From NCBI GenBank assembly GCA_014204435.1, contig JACHLF010000001.1, positions 948,889 through 1,012,888 of the forward strand: a stretch of 64,000 nt of DNA, read 5' to 3'. This document shows, piece after piece, positions 1 to 11,221 of this stretch (positions are counted from its first letter, which is position 1; each line of letters begins with the position of its first letter). The DNA is from Mycobacteroides chelonae. Lineage in GTDB: Bacteria; Actinomycetota; Actinomycetes; Mycobacteriales; Mycobacteriaceae. The translations under genes were made by a program, and so were the position numbers. A model generated the notes under the pieces. The model worked only from the letters and a program-made list of their open reading frames with translations. It was not told the DNA's origin and did no database searches.

Positions 1-23
1 CCCGTCCCCGGTATTCTCTACGG

Positions 24-137
24 CTACTTGTCGCTGCCGCAGCTACAGCTGGATCCGCACTGACAGTCGGTGCAGGTGCAGTTGGGGTTGTCGCAGGACC
101 CAGTCTTTTCGGATCCCATGGTCTCATTGCTAGTCAT
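24..137 (-). CDS. Cys-rich metallothionein-like small protein
   Basis: This 37-residue reading frame is too short for usual gene callers. It has seven cysteines at 15, 20, 22, 25, 27, 31 and 33, giving C-x4-C-x-C-x2-C-x-C-x3-C-x-C, with no aromatic residues, which is the look of a small metal-thiolate protein. It starts ATG at 137 (a second ATG is at codon 7) and stops TAG at 24-26. It lies 24 bases downstream of the CcdA-like gene on the same strand, so it may be the last gene of a thiol/metal operon. No strong Shine-Dalgarno is visible. It does not obviously match MymT of M. tuberculosis. Metal binding is inferred from the cysteine pattern only. Confidence 0.6.
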   Translation of the reverse strand: MTSNETMGSEKTGSCDNPNCTCTDCQCGSSCSCGSDK

Positions 138-161
138 GCATACGATGCTACGCCCAGCGGG

Positions 162-998
162 CTAATCCTTCGCGATATTGCGCCACCAGATGGCCGCGCC
201 GACGGCCACCAAACCGAGGATGAACAACCACGGCCACGCACCGTGCAAGTACACCCAGCCCGAGATGGTGCGCTGAATCTTCCCGGCCGCGTTGATGATC
301 GGATCATCGGGATTGCCGTTGGCGTGGAACAGCCTGACCTCGTAGCTGCCGTAATAACCGACGTAGGCGCCGACGACGAGCAGGATGGTGCCGCTGATTC
401 GGTTCAGGTACGGCAGCGCGCGGCGCATGCCGTTCAACAGCACCGTGCTGGCCAGCGCGGTGGATACCGCCAGCGTTCCCACCACCAGGGCGATGCCGGA
501 GGCATAGGCCAGATAGGCCATCACGCCGTCGAACAGGGAGCCACTCTCGAAGGTGGTACTGGTCACGGCGAGAAACGGGCCGATGGTGCAGGACAGCGAC
601 GCCACTGCGTATCCCACGCCATAGCCGAACATCGAGCCGAGTCGCGTCGTGGGTGCGTTCGCGTCCAACACCTTGGGCATGAGCGCGATGATGTCGCGGC
701 CGGACAGTAACCACAGGCCGAGGATCACCAGAGCAATTCCGAAAACCACGGTCACAAAAGGCAAATAACGTTGCACAGCTGAGGCCACCGAAACCGTCAA
801 CAGTCCGAAGACAGTGAACACCGCCACGAATCCGGCCGCCATCACCACGGTGGCGATGACGGCCCGGGCCAGCGCCCGCGACTTCCCGATCTGTGCCCCG
901 GGGCCGCGCACCACGAGCGCGAGATAGACCGGTAGCAATGCAAAACCGCACGGGTTGAGCGCTGCGATCAGCCCGGCTGCGAAGGCCAGTGACGTCAG
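162..998 (-). CDS. CcdA/DsbD-like thiol-disulfide transmembrane protein
   Basis: Polytopic membrane protein of the CcdA/DsbD transmembrane family, Rv2877c-like, expected to pass electrons across the membrane to the secreted thioredoxin-like protein encoded just upstream. The conserved first helix contains NPCGFALLP with the redox cysteine, and this is only included if translation starts before the TTG at 938. The frame upstream has no ATG, GTG or TTG before a stop; a CTG at 998, overlapping the TGA of the upstream gene and preceded by GAAGG at good spacing, is the best start. About six hydrophobic segments follow, ending in a tryptophan-rich helix. The function is well supported; the exact start is an inference. 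Confidence 0.8.
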   Translation of the reverse strand: MTSLAFAAGLIAALNPCGFALLPVYLALVVRGPGAQIGKSRALARAVIATVVMAAGFVAVFTVFGLLTVSVASAVQRYLPFVTVVFGIALVILGLWLLSGRDIIALMPKVLDANAPTTRLGSMFGYGVGYAVASLSCTIGPFLAVTSTTFESGSLFDGVMAYLAYASGIALVVGTLAVSTALASTVLLNGMRRALPYLNRISGTILLVVGAYVGYYGSYEVRLFHANGNPDDPIINAAGKIQRTISGWVYLHGAWPWLFILGLVAVGAAIWWRNIAKD

Positions 999-1516
999 GT
1001 CAATGCCTTCACCCGGTCACTGAGCTCTTGCTCGGACATCGACGACGTCGGGTTGTTCACAAAATCCGAGGTGCCGTTGGAGTTGATGAACAAATACGCT
1101 GGCTGCCAGGGCACACCGAACTGCCGCCACAACGAACCGTCTGCGTCGTTGAGGTTGGTGAAGTTGAGGTTGTAGCGCGAGATGAATCTCTCCATTTCCC
1201 CGACGGATCCGCGGCCCGAAATACCCACGAAGGTGACGCGTGGATTGGCTGCCGATACCGCACTCACGTGTGGCCCTTCGCCATTGCAGAACGGGCAGTA
1301 GGCCGCCCAGAACCACAGAACCACCGGCTTGCCCTTGAGGCTGGCGCCGTTGAAGGGTGCACCCGAGACAGTGGTACCGGTGAAATTGAGTAGATCGTCG
1401 GCGCGTGCGCTGGGTGCGCGGACGAGACCGGCCGACACCAACAGCGCTGCGACGGCGACCGCAAGGGTTCGCGTCGCACCCCGAAACTTCCAACGTCCCC
1501 CGAATTGGATATTCAT
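995..1516 (-). CDS. mpt53: Secreted thioredoxin-like disulfide oxidoreductase, MPT53 homologue
   Basis: A 173-residue exported thioredoxin-fold protein closely resembling M. tuberculosis MPT53 (Rv2878c), which acts as an oxidant for extracytoplasmic protein thiols. The start at 1516 is chosen because AGGAGG precedes that ATG by eight bases; the longer reading frame lacks this. Residues 1-39 form a signal peptide ending in a SARA|DD-type cleavage site. The active site is C74-P-F-C77, followed by the family cis-proline region VPWQPAYLF. The stop overlaps the start region of the CcdA-like gene, so the two are translationally coupled and probably functional partners, as Rv2878c and Rv2877c are in M. 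tuberculosis. Confidence 0.9.
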   Translation of the reverse strand: MNIQFGGRWKFRGATRTLAVAVAALLVSAGLVRAPSARADDLLNFTGTTVSGAPFNGASLKGKPVVLWFWAAYCPFCNGEGPHVSAVSAANPRVTFVGISGRGSVGEMERFISRYNLNFTNLNDADGSLWRQFGVPWQPAYLFINSNGTSDFVNNPTSSMSEQELSDRVKALT

Positions 1517-1574
1517 ACCAAGAACCTCCTGGGACGAGATGTGACTCCCGCAGTGTATGACAGGTTTCTCCTGT

Positions 1575-2627
1575 TTAGCGGGGGCTTGAACGGGGACGCA
1601 GAGAAATTCGCCGCAGACCCGCGATGGTGTTGATGTCGGCGCAGTGCATGGCGATGCGTAGCTCGTCGAGGAATTGTTCAAGCCAGGCGATCACCGCCTG
1701 CGGCGATTGCACCGCCGGTGCCAGGAGTGGCAGCGCCACCGACACCACGCTGGCACCCAGCGCGATCGCCTTGGCGGCGTCCATGCCGGTGCGAATGCCT
1801 CCCGAACCGATGAGGGGCATATGCGGTAGCTCGGCGCGCACCTCGACGAGGGCCTCGGCCGTGGGAATGCCCCATTCGGCAAGCTCTGGTGACGTGATCG
1901 CGCCGAAGCGCACGAACTGCTCGACGCGGGCCCACGAGGTGCCGCCCGCGCCCGCGACATCGATGGCGGCAAGTCGGCACCCACCGAGGCGGCGGGCCGC
2001 GGCGCCGCTGATGCCGTGGCCGACCTCCTTGAGTAGCACCGGGAATTCGACCGCGTGGGTGAGTTCGGCGAGGCGATACACCCCTCCGGTGAAGTCGGTG
2101 TCGCCGCCGGGCTGCACGGCCTCCTGCAGTGGATTGGTGTGCACCGCCAGCGCGTCCGCGCCTACTCGTTGCACCAGGGTGTTGAGCTGTGCGGCGGGTG
2201 CGATGTTGCCGAGCTGTGCGAGTCCGATGTTGCCGACCAGCAGGATGTCGGGGGCCACCTCGCGTACCGCGAAGGTCTCGGCGCTGTCCGGGTCGACCAG
2301 CATCACCCGCTGCGAGCCGAGCATCATGCCGATGCCAAGCTCTTGGGCCGCCGCCGCCAGGTTGCGGTTGATGGTGGCGGAAAGTTTCGCCCCGCCGGTC
2401 ATCGCCCCGATCAGGATGGGGGCCGCCAACCGCTTGCCGAGGAACTCGGTTGACAGGTCGACACCAGCGAGGCTGGAGTTGGGCAGCGCCATATAGGGCA
2501 GGTCGAGTCGTTCCAGACCAGTGGTCCGAGTGACGTACTGCACTGGATCGCTCAGGCAGGCGTCAATGTGGCGCTTCTTGCGTTCCTGTAACAATGCCCT
2601 GGTGCCTTTTGAAGTGTGGATCGCCAT
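1575..2627 (-). CDS. fni: Type 2 isopentenyl-diphosphate delta-isomerase
   Basis: FMN-dependent isomerase that interconverts isopentenyl and dimethylallyl diphosphate in isoprenoid synthesis. Family signatures are seen in order: [12 protein letters not shown] (~68-79), GMMLGSQR, the HTNPLQEA substrate/metal-binding stretch, [22 protein letters not shown] and the flavin-phosphate loop IGSGGIRTG near the C-terminus. The length of 350 residues is usual. The ATG at 2627 lies inside the divergent ftsY gene (its start overlaps by 26 bases); an internal TTG close to ERKKRH would remove the overlap and is possible. The gene lies 58 bases upstream of mpt53 on the same strand. Confidence 0.88.
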   Translation of the reverse strand: MAIHTSKGTRALLQERKKRHIDACLSDPVQYVTRTTGLERLDLPYMALPNSSLAGVDLSTEFLGKRLAAPILIGAMTGGAKLSATINRNLAAAAQELGIGMMLGSQRVMLVDPDSAETFAVREVAPDILLVGNIGLAQLGNIAPAAQLNTLVQRVGADALAVHTNPLQEAVQPGGDTDFTGGVYRLAELTHAVEFPVLLKEVGHGISGAAARRLGGCRLAAIDVAGAGGTSWARVEQFVRFGAITSPELAEWGIPTAEALVEVRAELPHMPLIGSGGIRTGMDAAKAIALGASVVSVALPLLAPAVQSPQAVIAWLEQFLDELRIAMHCADINTIAGLRRISLRPRSSPR

Positions 2628-3942
2628 TGCGATCGTCGCCGTCGTGGTTGTTGCCGCATTGGTCTTCGGACTGGTGCGTTACCGCTCCCGTCGCATCAGC
2701 CTGACACGATCTCCTGAGATCACCGAGGGCGCCACACCGACTGACCGTTCTGGCGGTTACACCGCCGGCTCCACCATCACCTTTAGCGAGGGTGGTGCGC
2801 AAGCGATCCCTGTGCCCAGCGTCGGTGATGACGCCGAAGTACCGCGTGACGCGCCCCGGCGCACCATCTCCAACGTCCAGTTGCCCAAGCTCACCCCGGA
2901 GCCGGAACCCATTCCGGAACCCGAGCCTGTCGCGGCGTCCGAACCCGCGGCTGTGCCCGAACCTGCGACTGAACCCGAATCTGAGCCGGAACCCGCACCA
3001 TCGCCGGTGCTCGACGAGATCGCGCCGGTGGCGGGACGGCTCGACCGATTGCGGGGAAGGCTTGCCAGCTCGCAGAACGCCGTGGGCCGTGGCTTGCTGG
3101 GGCTGCTGGGGGCGGGAGACCTCGACGAGGAATCGTGGGAGGAGGTCGAGGATACCCTGCTGATCGCCGATCTCGGCACTGCTGTGACCACCTCGATCGT
3201 CGACAGGCTGCGTAGCGAGATGGCGGCCCGCGGTGTGCGCACGGAGGCGCAGGCACGTGTGTTGCTGCGCGAGGTCCTTATCGACGAGCTGCAGCCCGAC
3301 CTCGACCGGTCGATCAAGGCGCTGCCGCACAACGACAAACCCTCGGTGCTGCTCGTCGTCGGGGTGAACGGCACGGGCAAGACCACCACCGTAGGCAAGC
3401 TGGCTCGTGTGCTGGTCGCCGATGGCCGTCGGGTGGTGCTCGGGGCGGCCGATACCTTCCGCGCCGCCGCGGCCGATCAGCTGCAGGCCTGGGGGCAGCG
3501 GGTGGGCGCCCAGGTGGTGCGGGGCGCCGAAGGCGCCGATCCCGCGTCGGTGGCCTTCGACGCCGTCGACGCAGGCATCCGTGAGGGTGCCGATGTGGTG
3601 GTTGTCGACACTGCCGGACGACTGCACACGAAGACCGGCCTCATGGATGAGCTCGGCAAGATCAAACGTGTCGTGGAACGGCGCGCCGATGTCGACGAGG
3701 TGCTCCTGGTATTGGATTCGACCATCGGACAAAACGGTTTGGCGCAGGCGCGCGTGTTCGCTGACGTGGTGGACATCACCGGGGTGGCGCTTACTAAGCT
3801 GGACGGAACCGCTAAGGGCGGCATCGTTTTTCATGTCCAACGCGAACTCGGTGTGCCGGTGAAGCTGGTTGGCTTGGGGGAGGGGCCAGATGATCTGGCC
3901 CCTTTCGAACCGCCCGCCTTCGTCGACGCGCTTTTGGGCTAG
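2602..3942 (+). CDS. ftsY: Signal recognition particle receptor FtsY
   Basis: Membrane-associated SRP receptor GTPase that docks ribosome-nascent chain complexes for co-translational insertion. The GTG at 2602 gives the short N-terminal membrane segment ([18 protein letters not shown]) seen in mycobacterial FtsY; upstream frame sequence looks non-coding. A Pro/Glu-rich acidic linker covers roughly residues 95-135. The NG domain follows, with P-loop GVNGTGKTT at ~254-262, DTAGR at ~336 and [10 protein letters not shown] at ~398. The protein ends in FVDALLG like its orthologues, total 446 residues. It is divergent from fni and stands upstream of the amtB operon with a 141-base gap carrying the GlnR-type site. 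Confidence 0.96.
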   Translation: MPFEVWIAIAIVAVVVVAALVFGLVRYRSRRISLTRSPEITEGATPTDRSGGYTAGSTITFSEGGAQAIPVPSVGDDAEVPRDAPRRTISNVQLPKLTPEPEPIPEPEPVAASEPAAVPEPATEPESEPEPAPSPVLDEIAPVAGRLDRLRGRLASSQNAVGRGLLGLLGAGDLDEESWEEVEDTLLIADLGTAVTTSIVDRLRSEMAARGVRTEAQARVLLREVLIDELQPDLDRSIKALPHNDKPSVLLVVGVNGTGKTTTVGKLARVLVADGRRVVLGAADTFRAAAADQLQAWGQRVGAQVVRGAEGADPASVAFDAVDAGIREGADVVVVDTAGRLHTKTGLMDELGKIKRVVERRADVDEVLLVLDSTIGQNGLAQARVFADVVDITGVALTKLDGTAKGGIVFHVQRELGVPVKLVGLGEGPDDLAPFEPPAFVDALLG

Positions 3943-3987
3943 ATCGCCGTTCATCCCGGCGCGCTCCGCTCCTGCCCGCCGAAACCG

Positions 3988-4025
3988 GTAACAGACGCGA
4001 AACATTCGCGCGCCCTCTAGGAAAC
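3988..4025 (+). promoter_or_regulatory. GlnR-type operator upstream of amtB
   Basis: The stretch reads GTAAC, 6 bases, GAAAC, 6 bases, GCGCC, 6 bases, GAAAC. This is the a1-b1-a2-b2 spacing (5-mers every 11 bases) of the actinobacterial GlnR box GTnAC-n6-GAAAC, with only the second a-site degenerate. It lies 59-96 bases before the amtB start. In M. smegmatis and other actinobacteria GlnR activates amtB-glnK-glnD under nitrogen limitation, so the operon here is predicted to be induced by ammonium shortage. Confidence 0.85.
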
Positions 4026-4083
4026 ATCTGCTGCGCATTGTTCTCAGCGCAACCTGCTGAGATTCCTGAGAGGACTGCCGCTA

Positions 4084-5813
<1,730 letters not shown>

Positions 5814-5833
5814 CTGCATAGGACGGTAATCAT

Positions 5834-8212
5834 ATGGGCGCCGCAACGGACCTCTTGGCCGCCAGGGCGCAGCTGCTCAGCGACAGCAGCCGGCTCAATG
5901 CCGGTGCGATTCGCGAGGCGATGACCGACCTCAATGAGCTGTGGCTGACGACAAAGGCCGCCGAGGTCGGCATCACCGACTCGAGTGGATTCGCCATCGT
6001 GGCACTCGGTGGGTTGGGTAGACGTGAAATGCTGCCGCACTCGGATCTGGACCTGGTGCTGCTGCACGACGAGAACATCGCGCCGGAGACGCTCAGCGAG
6101 GTTGCGGACGGTCTGTGGTACCCGTTGTGGGACGCGAACATTCGGCTCGATCACAGCGTCCGCACGGTCACCGACACCTTGCACGTTGCCGGCCAGGAGA
6201 TGTCGGCGGCGCTGGCGCTGCTCGATGCCAGGCATATCGCCGGGGATGCGAAGCTCTCCAGCCTGATGATCGGCGGGGTACGTCAGCAATGGCGGTCGCA
6301 CATCCGGACCCGACTCGATGAGTTGATCGAGTACACCCAGGCCCGGTGGCGGCGCAGTGGTGAGATCGCACACCGCGCCGAACCCGACCTGAAGTCCGGC
6401 CGTGGTGGTCTGCGTGATGTTCAGTTGTTGCGCGCGTTGGCCATTGCCCAGCTGACCGACAGTGGGTTGGCAAAGTCCTTCGACGGCGCGCATACGGTCA
6501 TCTTGGATGTCCGCACCGAGCTGCATCGCGTCGCCGGGCGGGAACGTGATCAGCTGCTTGCTCAGTTCGCCGATGAGATCGGTTCGGCGCTGCGCATCGG
6601 AGACCGGTTTGATCTGGCCCGGATGCTGTCCGATGCGGCCCGCACCATCAGCTATTCGGTCGATGTGGGTTTGCGTACTGCCGCCAATTCGATTCCGCGT
6701 CGCGGTATTTCGGCACTGCGTCGTACGGTGCGACGTCCGATCGACGAGGGCGTGGTGGAGCATGCGGGCGAGGTGGTGCTGGCCCGCGATGCTCGTCCCG
6801 AGCGCGACCCTTCGCTGGTCCTGCGCGTGGCGGCGGCCTCGGCGACCACCGGACTTCCGATCTCGGCGTCCACGTTGGGCCGGCTGGCCGAATCGGCGCC
6901 CGAGCTCCGTGCGCCCTGGCCGCGCGAAGCCCTCAAGGATCTGCTGGTGCTGCTGGAAGCTGGTCGTCCTGCGGTGGCCACCATCGAGGCATTGGATCGA
7001 ACCGGGCTGTGGGGCAGGCTGTTTCCGGAATGGGGCCCCGTGCGGGACCTGCCGCCGCGTGACATCGTGCACATCTGGACCGTCGATCGGCATCTGGTCG
7101 AGACTGTCGCCCAGGCCAGCGCCTTCACCACCAGGGTTTCTCGGCCAGACCTGCTTGTTCTCGGTGCGCTGGTGCACGACATCGGCAAGGGCCGCGGCGG
7201 TGACCACAGCGTCGTCGGCGCGGAACTGGCCGTCCAGATCGGCACCCGGCTGGGACTGTGGCCCTCCGATGTGGAACTGCTATCCAAGATCGTGCGCTAC
7301 CACCTGCTGTTGCCCAACACCGCGACGCGGCGCGATCTCGCCGACCCGGAAACCATTGACACCGTGGTCAATACGCTCGGCGGGGACGTGCTGCTGCTGG
7401 AACTGTTGCAGCAGCTGGCCGAGGCAGACTCGCTGGCCACCGGTCCCGGGGTGTGGGGGGACTGGAAGGCGTCGCTGATCGGGGAGCTGGTGCGCAAATG
7501 CCGGATGGTGATGCGCGGCGAGCAGCTGCCCGAACCCGATCCCATTGATCCGGAACTGCTTTCGCTGGCCGCTGAGGGGGGAGTCCAGGTGCGGTTGGTA
7601 CCCGCGGGTTCACCACACATGTACACGGTGAGCATGATCGCGCCCGATCAGCGCGGTCTGCTCTTCAAGGCCGCCGGGGTGCTGTCGCTGAACTCATTGC
7701 GGGTATTCTCGGCTTCGGTGGCCAGTCACGCCGGTTCGGCCATCAACACCTTCGAGGTATCGCCGCGGTTCGGTTCACCGCCGGCGGCCGGACTGCTGCG
7801 CCAGCAGCTGATCTCCTCGCTCGACGGGGACACCGACATCATCGCGGCGCTGGACGAGCGCGAGCGCGAGTCGGCGCAATTCGGAACCGGCCTCGTCGGT
7901 GATGTAACACCTGCAGTCCCCACGAATTATGCGCCCGCCCCGCCGCGTATCCGTTGGTTCGAGCCTGCGGGGAACGTAGACCAGCAGATCGTGGAAATCC
8001 GTACCTCCGATGCGCCGGGGCTGTTGGCGCGCATCACCGCGACGTTGGAGCGCCATGGTGTGGATATCGCCTGGGCCAGGGTCAACACCCTCGGCTCTTC
8101 GGTCGTCGACACCTTCTGCCTCAGCACCGGGCCGGAGCAAGCCGTCCTGGAGGCGGCCATCGCCTCGGTGCTGCCGGCCGCGGCGCCCGAGCCCAAACAG
8201 GCCGCCAGCTAG
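5834..8212 (+). CDS. glnD: [Protein-PII] nucleotidyltransferase GlnD
   Basis: A 792-residue PII-modifying enzyme. The nucleotidyltransferase motif [16 protein letters not shown] lies at 59-74 (catalytic Asp71 and Asp73). The HD hydrolase motif HDIGKG is at about 448, with a paired HSVVGAELA stretch. Two ACT domains that bind glutamine sit near 597 and 717. In actinobacteria the enzyme adenylylates rather than uridylylates PII. It is the third gene of the amtB operon, 20 bases after glnB, and the operon ends directly before the 64-bp repeat at 8221. Confidence 0.95.
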   Translation: MGAATDLLAARAQLLSDSSRLNAGAIREAMTDLNELWLTTKAAEVGITDSSGFAIVALGGLGRREMLPHSDLDLVLLHDENIAPETLSEVADGLWYPLWDANIRLDHSVRTVTDTLHVAGQEMSAALALLDARHIAGDAKLSSLMIGGVRQQWRSHIRTRLDELIEYTQARWRRSGEIAHRAEPDLKSGRGGLRDVQLLRALAIAQLTDSGLAKSFDGAHTVILDVRTELHRVAGRERDQLLAQFADEIGSALRIGDRFDLARMLSDAARTISYSVDVGLRTAANSIPRRGISALRRTVRRPIDEGVVEHAGEVVLARDARPERDPSLVLRVAAASATTGLPISASTLGRLAESAPELRAPWPREALKDLLVLLEAGRPAVATIEALDRTGLWGRLFPEWGPVRDLPPRDIVHIWTVDRHLVETVAQASAFTTRVSRPDLLVLGALVHDIGKGRGGDHSVVGAELAVQIGTRLGLWPSDVELLSKIVRYHLLLPNTATRRDLADPETIDTVVNTLGGDVLLLELLQQLAEADSLATGPGVWGDWKASLIGELVRKCRMVMRGEQLPEPDPIDPELLSLAAEGGVQVRLVPAGSPHMYTVSMIAPDQRGLLFKAAGVLSLNSLRVFSASVASHAGSAINTFEVSPRFGSPPAAGLLRQQLISSLDGDTDIIAALDERERESAQFGTGLVGDVTPAVPTNYAPAPPRIRWFEPAGNVDQQIVEIRTSDAPGLLARITATLERHGVDIAWARVNTLGSSVVDTFCLSTGPEQAVLEAAIASVLPAAAPEPKQAAS

Positions 8213-8220
8213 GCCCCTGT

Positions 8221-8284
8221 GTCGACACGCCGACTCGTGGCGGACGTGTGCGATACGAACCCGCCGCGATGCGGCGTGTCGGCG
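8221..8284. repeat. 64-bp palindromic repeat, copy 1
   Basis: This element begins 9 bases after the glnD stop. It has terminal inverted arms CGACACGCCG (8223-8232) and CGGCGTGTCG (8272-8281), an inner GGCGG/CCGCC stem, and a conserved centre TGTGCGATACGAACCCGCCG. A second copy at 12728-12791 matches at 57 of 64 positions without gaps. Both copies follow a stop codon closely, suggesting a REP-like or transcript-end hairpin element. Confidence 0.85.
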
Positions 8285-8314
8285 TGAAGAGGACTGCCAG
8301 CTAGGCTGGTCGGC

Positions 8315-9877
8315 GTGTTTGAATCGCTGTCTGACCGGTTGACCGACGCCCTTGCCGGCCTACGGGGCAAGGGACGTCTGTCCGACGCCGATATCGACGC
8401 GACTTGCCGGACCATCCGGCTGGCGCTGCTCGAAGCCGATGTGGCCCTGCCTGTCGTGCGCACCTTCATCACCCGCATAAAGGAGCGCGCCAAGGGCGCC
8501 GAGGTGTCCGGTGCGCTGAACCCGGCGCAGCAGGTCGTCAAGATCGTCAACGAGGAGCTGATCGGCATCCTCGGTGGGGAAACCCGCCAGCTCGCCTTCG
8601 CCAAGACCCCGCCGACCGTTGTCATGCTCGCCGGTCTGCAGGGTGCCGGTAAGACGACCCTGGCCGGCAAGCTCGCCAAATGGCTTAAGGGACAAGGGCA
8701 TACCCCGCTTCTGGTGGCATGCGACCTGCAGCGCCCCGGTGCCGTGAACCAGCTGCAGGTGGTCGGTGAGCGTGCCGGGGTATCCGTCTTCGCGCCGCAC
8801 CCGGGTACTGCGGACGGCGGCCTGGAGGTCGGCTCGCTGGTCGGCGACCCCGTTGCGGTGGCTCGCGACGGCCTGGCGCATGCGAAGGCCCAGCACTTCG
8901 ACGTGGTGCTCGTCGACACCGCCGGCCGCCTCGGTATCGACGCCGAACTGATGGACCAAGCGGCGCGCATCCGCGACGCCGTCGACCCCGACGAAGTGCT
9001 GTTCGTCCTCGACGCCATGATCGGCCAGGACGCGGTGAGCACCGCCGAGGCCTTCCGCGCGGGCGTCGGATTCACCGGCGTCGTCCTGACCAAGCTCGAC
9101 GGCGATGCCCGCGGTGGTGCCGCACTCTCGGTGCGCGAGATCACCGGCACCCCGATCCTGTTCGCGTCAACCGGCGAGAAGCTGGAGGACTTCGACGTCT
9201 TCCATCCCGACCGGATGGCCAGCCGCATCCTGGGCATGGGCGACCTGCTGTCCCTCATCGAGCAGGCCGAACAGCATTTCGATGCCGAACAGTCATTGGC
9301 CGCCGCCGAGAAGATCACCTCGGGGGAGCTCACGCTCGAGGACTTCCTGGAGCAGATGCTCGCGATCCGCAAGATGGGGCCTATCGGCAACCTGTTGGGC
9401 ATGCTGCCGGGTGCCGGCCAGATGAAGGATGCGCTGGCCGCCGTCGACGACAGGCAGCTTGACCGCGTGCAGGCCATCATCCGTGGCATGACCCCCGCCG
9501 AGCGGGCCGACCCGAAGATCATCAACGCCTCCCGGCGGCTGCGCATAGCCAACGGCTCCGGGGTCGCGGTCTCAGAGGTCAACCAGCTCGTGGACCGTTT
9601 CTTTGAGGCGCGCAAGATGATGTCCTCGATGGCGGGCCGCATGGGTATGGGCGCCATCAACCGGAAGAGCAACCGCAAGGGCGGCAAGAACAACAAGAAG
9701 GGCAAGAAGGGCTCACGCGGTCCCACCCAGCCGAAGATTCGGGGCGGATTCCCCGGCATGCCCCCGGGTATGCCGGCCGGGTTCCCCGATTTGTCCGGGA
9801 TGCCCGAGGGCCTCGGTGAATTGCCGCCGGGTCTGGCCGATATCGACATCTCGAAGCTGAAGTTCCCCAAGAACTAA
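8315..9877 (+). CDS. ffh: Signal recognition particle protein Ffh
   Basis: SRP54-type GTPase, 520 residues, that binds signal sequences and 4.5S RNA and pairs with FtsY. GTG start at 8315. The N domain is followed by P-loop GLQGAGKTT (~107-115), DTAGRLG (~202), TKLDGDARGG (~259), then the Met-rich M domain (~328-465). A Gly/Met/Pro-rich tail with GMPPGMPAGF repeats ends the protein, as usual in mycobacteria. The last base of its TAA is the first base of the next gene's ATG. Confidence 0.96.
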   Translation: MFESLSDRLTDALAGLRGKGRLSDADIDATCRTIRLALLEADVALPVVRTFITRIKERAKGAEVSGALNPAQQVVKIVNEELIGILGGETRQLAFAKTPPTVVMLAGLQGAGKTTLAGKLAKWLKGQGHTPLLVACDLQRPGAVNQLQVVGERAGVSVFAPHPGTADGGLEVGSLVGDPVAVARDGLAHAKAQHFDVVLVDTAGRLGIDAELMDQAARIRDAVDPDEVLFVLDAMIGQDAVSTAEAFRAGVGFTGVVLTKLDGDARGGAALSVREITGTPILFASTGEKLEDFDVFHPDRMASRILGMGDLLSLIEQAEQHFDAEQSLAAAEKITSGELTLEDFLEQMLAIRKMGPIGNLLGMLPGAGQMKDALAAVDDRQLDRVQAIIRGMTPAERADPKIINASRRLRIANGSGVAVSEVNQLVDRFFEARKMMSSMAGRMGMGAINRKSNRKGGKNNKKGKKGSRGPTQPKIRGGFPGMPPGMPAGFPDLSGMPEGLGELPPGLADIDISKLKFPKN

Positions 9878-10956
9878 TGGCCTCGTGCGCCCGGCTGCAC
9901 GCCAGGGGGCGAACACTTCCCTCCGAAGAGCCGATCGATCTGTGGGTGCATGACGGCCTCATCAGCCTGGAACCGATCGCAGGCGCCGAGACGATCTTCG
10001 ACGGCGGGTGGCTGCTGCCCGGACTCGTTGACGCGCACTGCCACGTCGGCGTCGGACCGCATGGGCCGACCTCGCTCGAGGAGGCGCTCGCGCAGGCCGG
10101 GGCTGAGCGTGACGTGGGTGCGTTGCTGTTGCGCGACGCCGGATCGCCAGTGGACACTCGTGGTTTCGACGAGCGGGAGGATCTGCCGCGGATCATCCGC
10201 GCGGGCAGACATCTGGCCAAACCTAGGCGGTACATCCCCGGATTGCCCATCGACATCGAGGACGAATCGCAGCTTCCGGAAGCCGTTGCTCTCCAAGCGC
10301 GTTGGGGCGATGGTTGGGTGAAATTGGTGGGGGACTGGATCGATCGTTCCATCGGCGACCTGGCCCCACTGTGGTCTGATGAAATCCTGGAACAAGCCAT
10401 CGACGCCGCACATGCCAACGGCGCACGGGTCACTGCGCATGTCTTCGGTGAGGACGCCTTGTCGGGCCTGATACGGGCCGGGATCGACTGCATCGAGCAC
10501 GGCACCGGACTTACCGATGCCACCATCGCCCAGATGGTCGAGCACGGCACCGCGCTCGTCCCGACCGTCATCAACATCGAGAACTTCCCCGGAATCGCCG
10601 ACTCCGCAAGCAAATACCCGATTTATGCCCAACACATGCGTGACCTGCACGCGGGCCTGCACAGGACGTTCGGGAACGCCTGTGACGCCGGAATCCCGAT
10701 CTATGCGGGCACCGACGCCGGCGGAGGGATCGCGCACGGTCGCATCTCCGATGAGGTCGCCGCACTCACGCGTATCGGCATGAGCCCCACCGACGCTCTG
10801 GGCGCTGCCTCGTGGCGTGCCCGCGAGTGGCTGGGGCGGCCGGGTCTGGAACATGGCGCACCCGCCGACTTGATCGGATACCGCGAGGACCCCCGCAGCG
10901 GGTCGCACGTGTTGTCCAGACCGGACCTCATCGTGCTACGTGGTCAGGTTCGATAG
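9877..10956 (+). CDS. Amidohydrolase family protein, Rv2915c-like
   Basis: A 359-residue TIM-barrel metal-dependent hydrolase. Metal ligands are visible: HxH in VDAHCHVG (H54, H56), HVFGED (~187), IEHGTG (~208) and the GTDAGGG aspartate near 279. The family includes imidazolonepropionase- and prolidase-like enzymes; the substrate here is unknown. The ATG overlaps the ffh stop (TAATG), so it is co-translated with ffh as in M. tuberculosis (Rv2916c-Rv2915c). No signal peptide is seen, so it should act in the cytoplasm. Confidence 0.85.
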   Translation: MASCARLHARGRTLPSEEPIDLWVHDGLISLEPIAGAETIFDGGWLLPGLVDAHCHVGVGPHGPTSLEEALAQAGAERDVGALLLRDAGSPVDTRGFDEREDLPRIIRAGRHLAKPRRYIPGLPIDIEDESQLPEAVALQARWGDGWVKLVGDWIDRSIGDLAPLWSDEILEQAIDAAHANGARVTAHVFGEDALSGLIRAGIDCIEHGTGLTDATIAQMVEHGTALVPTVINIENFPGIADSASKYPIYAQHMRDLHAGLHRTFGNACDAGIPIYAGTDAGGGIAHGRISDEVAALTRIGMSPTDALGAASWRAREWLGRPGLEHGAPADLIGYREDPRSGSHVLSRPDLIVLRGQVR

Positions 10957-10966
10957 AGTCGCCGCC

Positions 10967-11221
10967 ATGCGTTTTGCCCTAGCGGTGATGATGAGCCTGG
11001 GCCTGGCGGTTGCGGCGTCGGCGGCGGCCTACGCCGACACGCTGTGCCGGGACTTCAACACCATGGACGGCGCTGGAAAGCTGGCAGCGATTCAGGAGGC
11101 GGCCGCCGGCGGCAATGCGGTGGCACAGATCTCGCCCAAGGACGCCGTCTCGCTTGCCGATGCCGTGTGTCGGGTCCGAGTCAACGAGACCGTGCTTCAG
11201 GTACTCAACTCCAAGGTCTAA
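10967..11221 (+). CDS. Small secreted protein with two cysteines
   Basis: An 84-residue protein starting MRFALAVMMSLGLAVAASAAAYA, a clear signal peptide with cleavage near AYA|DT. The mature ~60 residues are helical with two cysteines (TLCRDF and DAVCRV) spaced as if to form one disulfide. The pattern is reminiscent of small mycobacterial periplasmic proteins with an HdeA-like fold, but that is only a resemblance. It begins 10 bases after the amidohydrolase gene and ends overlapping the convergent dacB gene. Confidence 0.65.
   Translation: MRFALAVMMSLGLAVAASAAAYADTLCRDFNTMDGAGKLAAIQEAAAGGNAVAQISPKDAVSLADAVCRVRVNETVLQVLNSKV

Noticed and set aside
2563..4038. 491-codon minus-strand frame
   Set aside because: Antisense to ftsY throughout, with low-complexity His/Arg-rich composition typical of shadow frames.
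8209..9870. 553-codon minus-strand frame
   Set aside because: Antisense to ffh; Ser/Ala/Pro-rich composition and no domain.
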